A stretch of DNA of 64,000 nucleotides from Anthopleura xanthogrammica (lineage: Eukaryota > Cnidaria > Anthozoa > Actiniaria > Actiniidae): assembly GCA_964019055.1 (NCBI GenBank), contig OZ025209.1, forward strand, positions 2,740,197 to 2,804,196, read 5' to 3'. The notes under the pieces were generated by a model. It ran no database searches and had not been told where the DNA came from. It saw only the letters and a list, made by a program, of their open reading frames with translations. The translations under genes were made by a program, and so were the position numbers. Shown in pieces: positions 59,935 to 64,000 of the stretch; position 1 is the first letter of the stretch; each line of letters starts with the position of its first letter.

Positions 59935-60070
59935 TTTTGTTATGCGAGCTGCACGCTGAAATTTGGTTTATCGCTTCCATCAATCAAAAATAATCAGTCG
60001 GTACCTTTTATATTTATGATTGGCGGCAGTGAAAAACCAAATTCCAGCGAGCAACTTGCAAATACAGAGT
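59935..60070. repeat. Inverted-repeat MITE, family J
   Basis: GCTGAAATTTGGTTTATCGC TTCCATCAATCA on the left pairs with TGATTGGCGGCAGTGAAAAA CCAAATTCCAGC on the right. A related copy is at 1160-1265. It lies about 420 bases upstream of MAPK7. Confidence 0.75.
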
Positions 60071-60471
60071 TCGTATATTTATGAAAATTGCAGTAAGTAA
60101 GTACGAAGGGTCACCAAGAGATATTCAAACGAAGATATATAATGTTTAACCTTGATTTCTTCGAATATCCATACGATATCATCGTAATATCATTTAGTCA
60201 ACAGCAAATGTTTATTTTGGTTCAATTGTTGTTATTTTGTGTTCCTGTTAAAGGGTTTTTCCCACATTGTTACCGGTCTGATTTCACAGATTAAGTGATT
60301 CTGATTGGCTGTTGATGATGTCGTTAGTTACTAAATTTAGCACCAATAGATACGAGTATAAGAAGCATAGCGGTCAGCGGACTGTAGGATGAAGGGAAAG
60401 ATGGCAAAAGGTTTTGGAAAACTGACGATGGACTTAGTTTTACTTTACTTTATATTATTCCTCCCCAGTGA

Positions 60472-63514
<3,043 letters not shown>

Positions 63515-63696
63515 GTGAGTAGATTGTTTGGGGTATTTTGTTGTTTTAAAATCATTTTTTTGGTTAATATTTGCATATGGTCTTTTACTATGAACATAAA
63601 AGTTTCTAATTTCAAACTTCTTGCGAATAATCTTCTTTTTTTGAACGAGATCTATGTATTAACGTCTTTGCCCAACGTTTAATAAAAGACAAGAAT

Positions 63697-63861
63697 AACA
63701 CTCATGACTATGAAAAACGTTTGGCATGTATTGCACCTTGCCACGACTGTGTCAGTGCTGTGCCGTGCCATGTATGAAGACATTGAACACTCGGTGCCAT
63801 GACCGTGCCACCCCGTAACTGTGCAGTGACTTTTCACACTCATATGAAATCTGCTCTAAAA
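63697..63861. repeat. MITE family B copy in MAPK7 intron 3
   Basis: Begins ATGACTATGAAAAACG and ends TTTTCACACTCATATGAAAT CTGCTCTA, in the same orientation and about the same length as the copy at 437-622, which it resembles closely. Confidence 0.7.
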
Positions 63862-64000
63862 GGATCCCAATTTACTATGTATCTGCCAGATAAAAATATC
63901 CATGTCATCTTCATATCTTACCTGTCACTGACGTCTTGTCTCAAGGAGACAGGGTCATTCAAGACAAGGTCAAAAGAACAAAAGATCCCCGGTATTTTCC

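Overview
This window is AT-rich animal nuclear DNA. Its genes are split by spliceosomal introns, its promoters are CCAAT/YY1-like, and it holds many tRNA-derived SINE fragments and short inverted-repeat (MITE-like) elements. I found no prokaryotic operons, rRNA, CRISPR or autonomous transposon genes. All recognisable genes are metazoan. The repeat style (a SINE tail ending in pyrimidine-rich TTTTCTCC/CCTCC blocks and a TGTAGCCTGCGTA-type terminal repeat) reminds me of cnidarian, perhaps anthozoan, genomes. That placement is from memory and is not proved here.

Layout. (1) 1962-12651, minus strand: an 8-exon gene for a 912-aa protein with an N-terminal C3HC4 RING finger and a long charged, disordered tail. 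Its last coding segment has been tandemly copied downstream (1285-2095). (2) 12652-12896: a short head-to-head promoter. (3) 12897-43815, plus strand: the complete 22-exon gene for an hnRNP L-type splicing factor with four RRMs (813 aa). Intron 1 is about 14 kb, intron 2 holds a 63-bp minisatellite of about 23 copies, and two introns look like U12-type introns (one AT-AC, one GT-AG). (4) 43816-49767: a gene desert with SINE/MITE debris and a cluster of CCAAT and TCACGTGA-like motifs. (5) 49768-51333, plus: an intronless ecto-nucleotide pyrophosphatase/phosphodiesterase (ENPP). (6) 52323-55668, minus: a 6-exon NFATC2IP/Rad60-Esc2-type protein with two SUMO-like domains, head-to-head with (7) 56279-58365, plus: a 3-exon vitamin K epoxide reductase (VKORC1L1/VKORC1). 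(8) 60493 to beyond the right edge, plus: ERK5/MAPK7, with a possible short isoform made by reading through intron 2 to an in-intron poly(A) signal.

Exon joins were made by hand from GT/AG signals, reading phase and family similarity. For the RING, hnRNP L and NFATC2IP genes the summed exon lengths are exact multiples of three, which strongly supports the models. The genes do not form a pathway. The nuclear theme (RING ligase, splicing factor, SUMO-like protein, MAP kinase) is ordinary housekeeping content. I saw no clearly new enzymatic or defence system. The most interesting signals are the two U12-type introns in the hnRNP L gene, the copied 3' coding end of the RING gene, the predicted truncated ERK5 isoform, and a nested transposon insertion whose original target can still be read.
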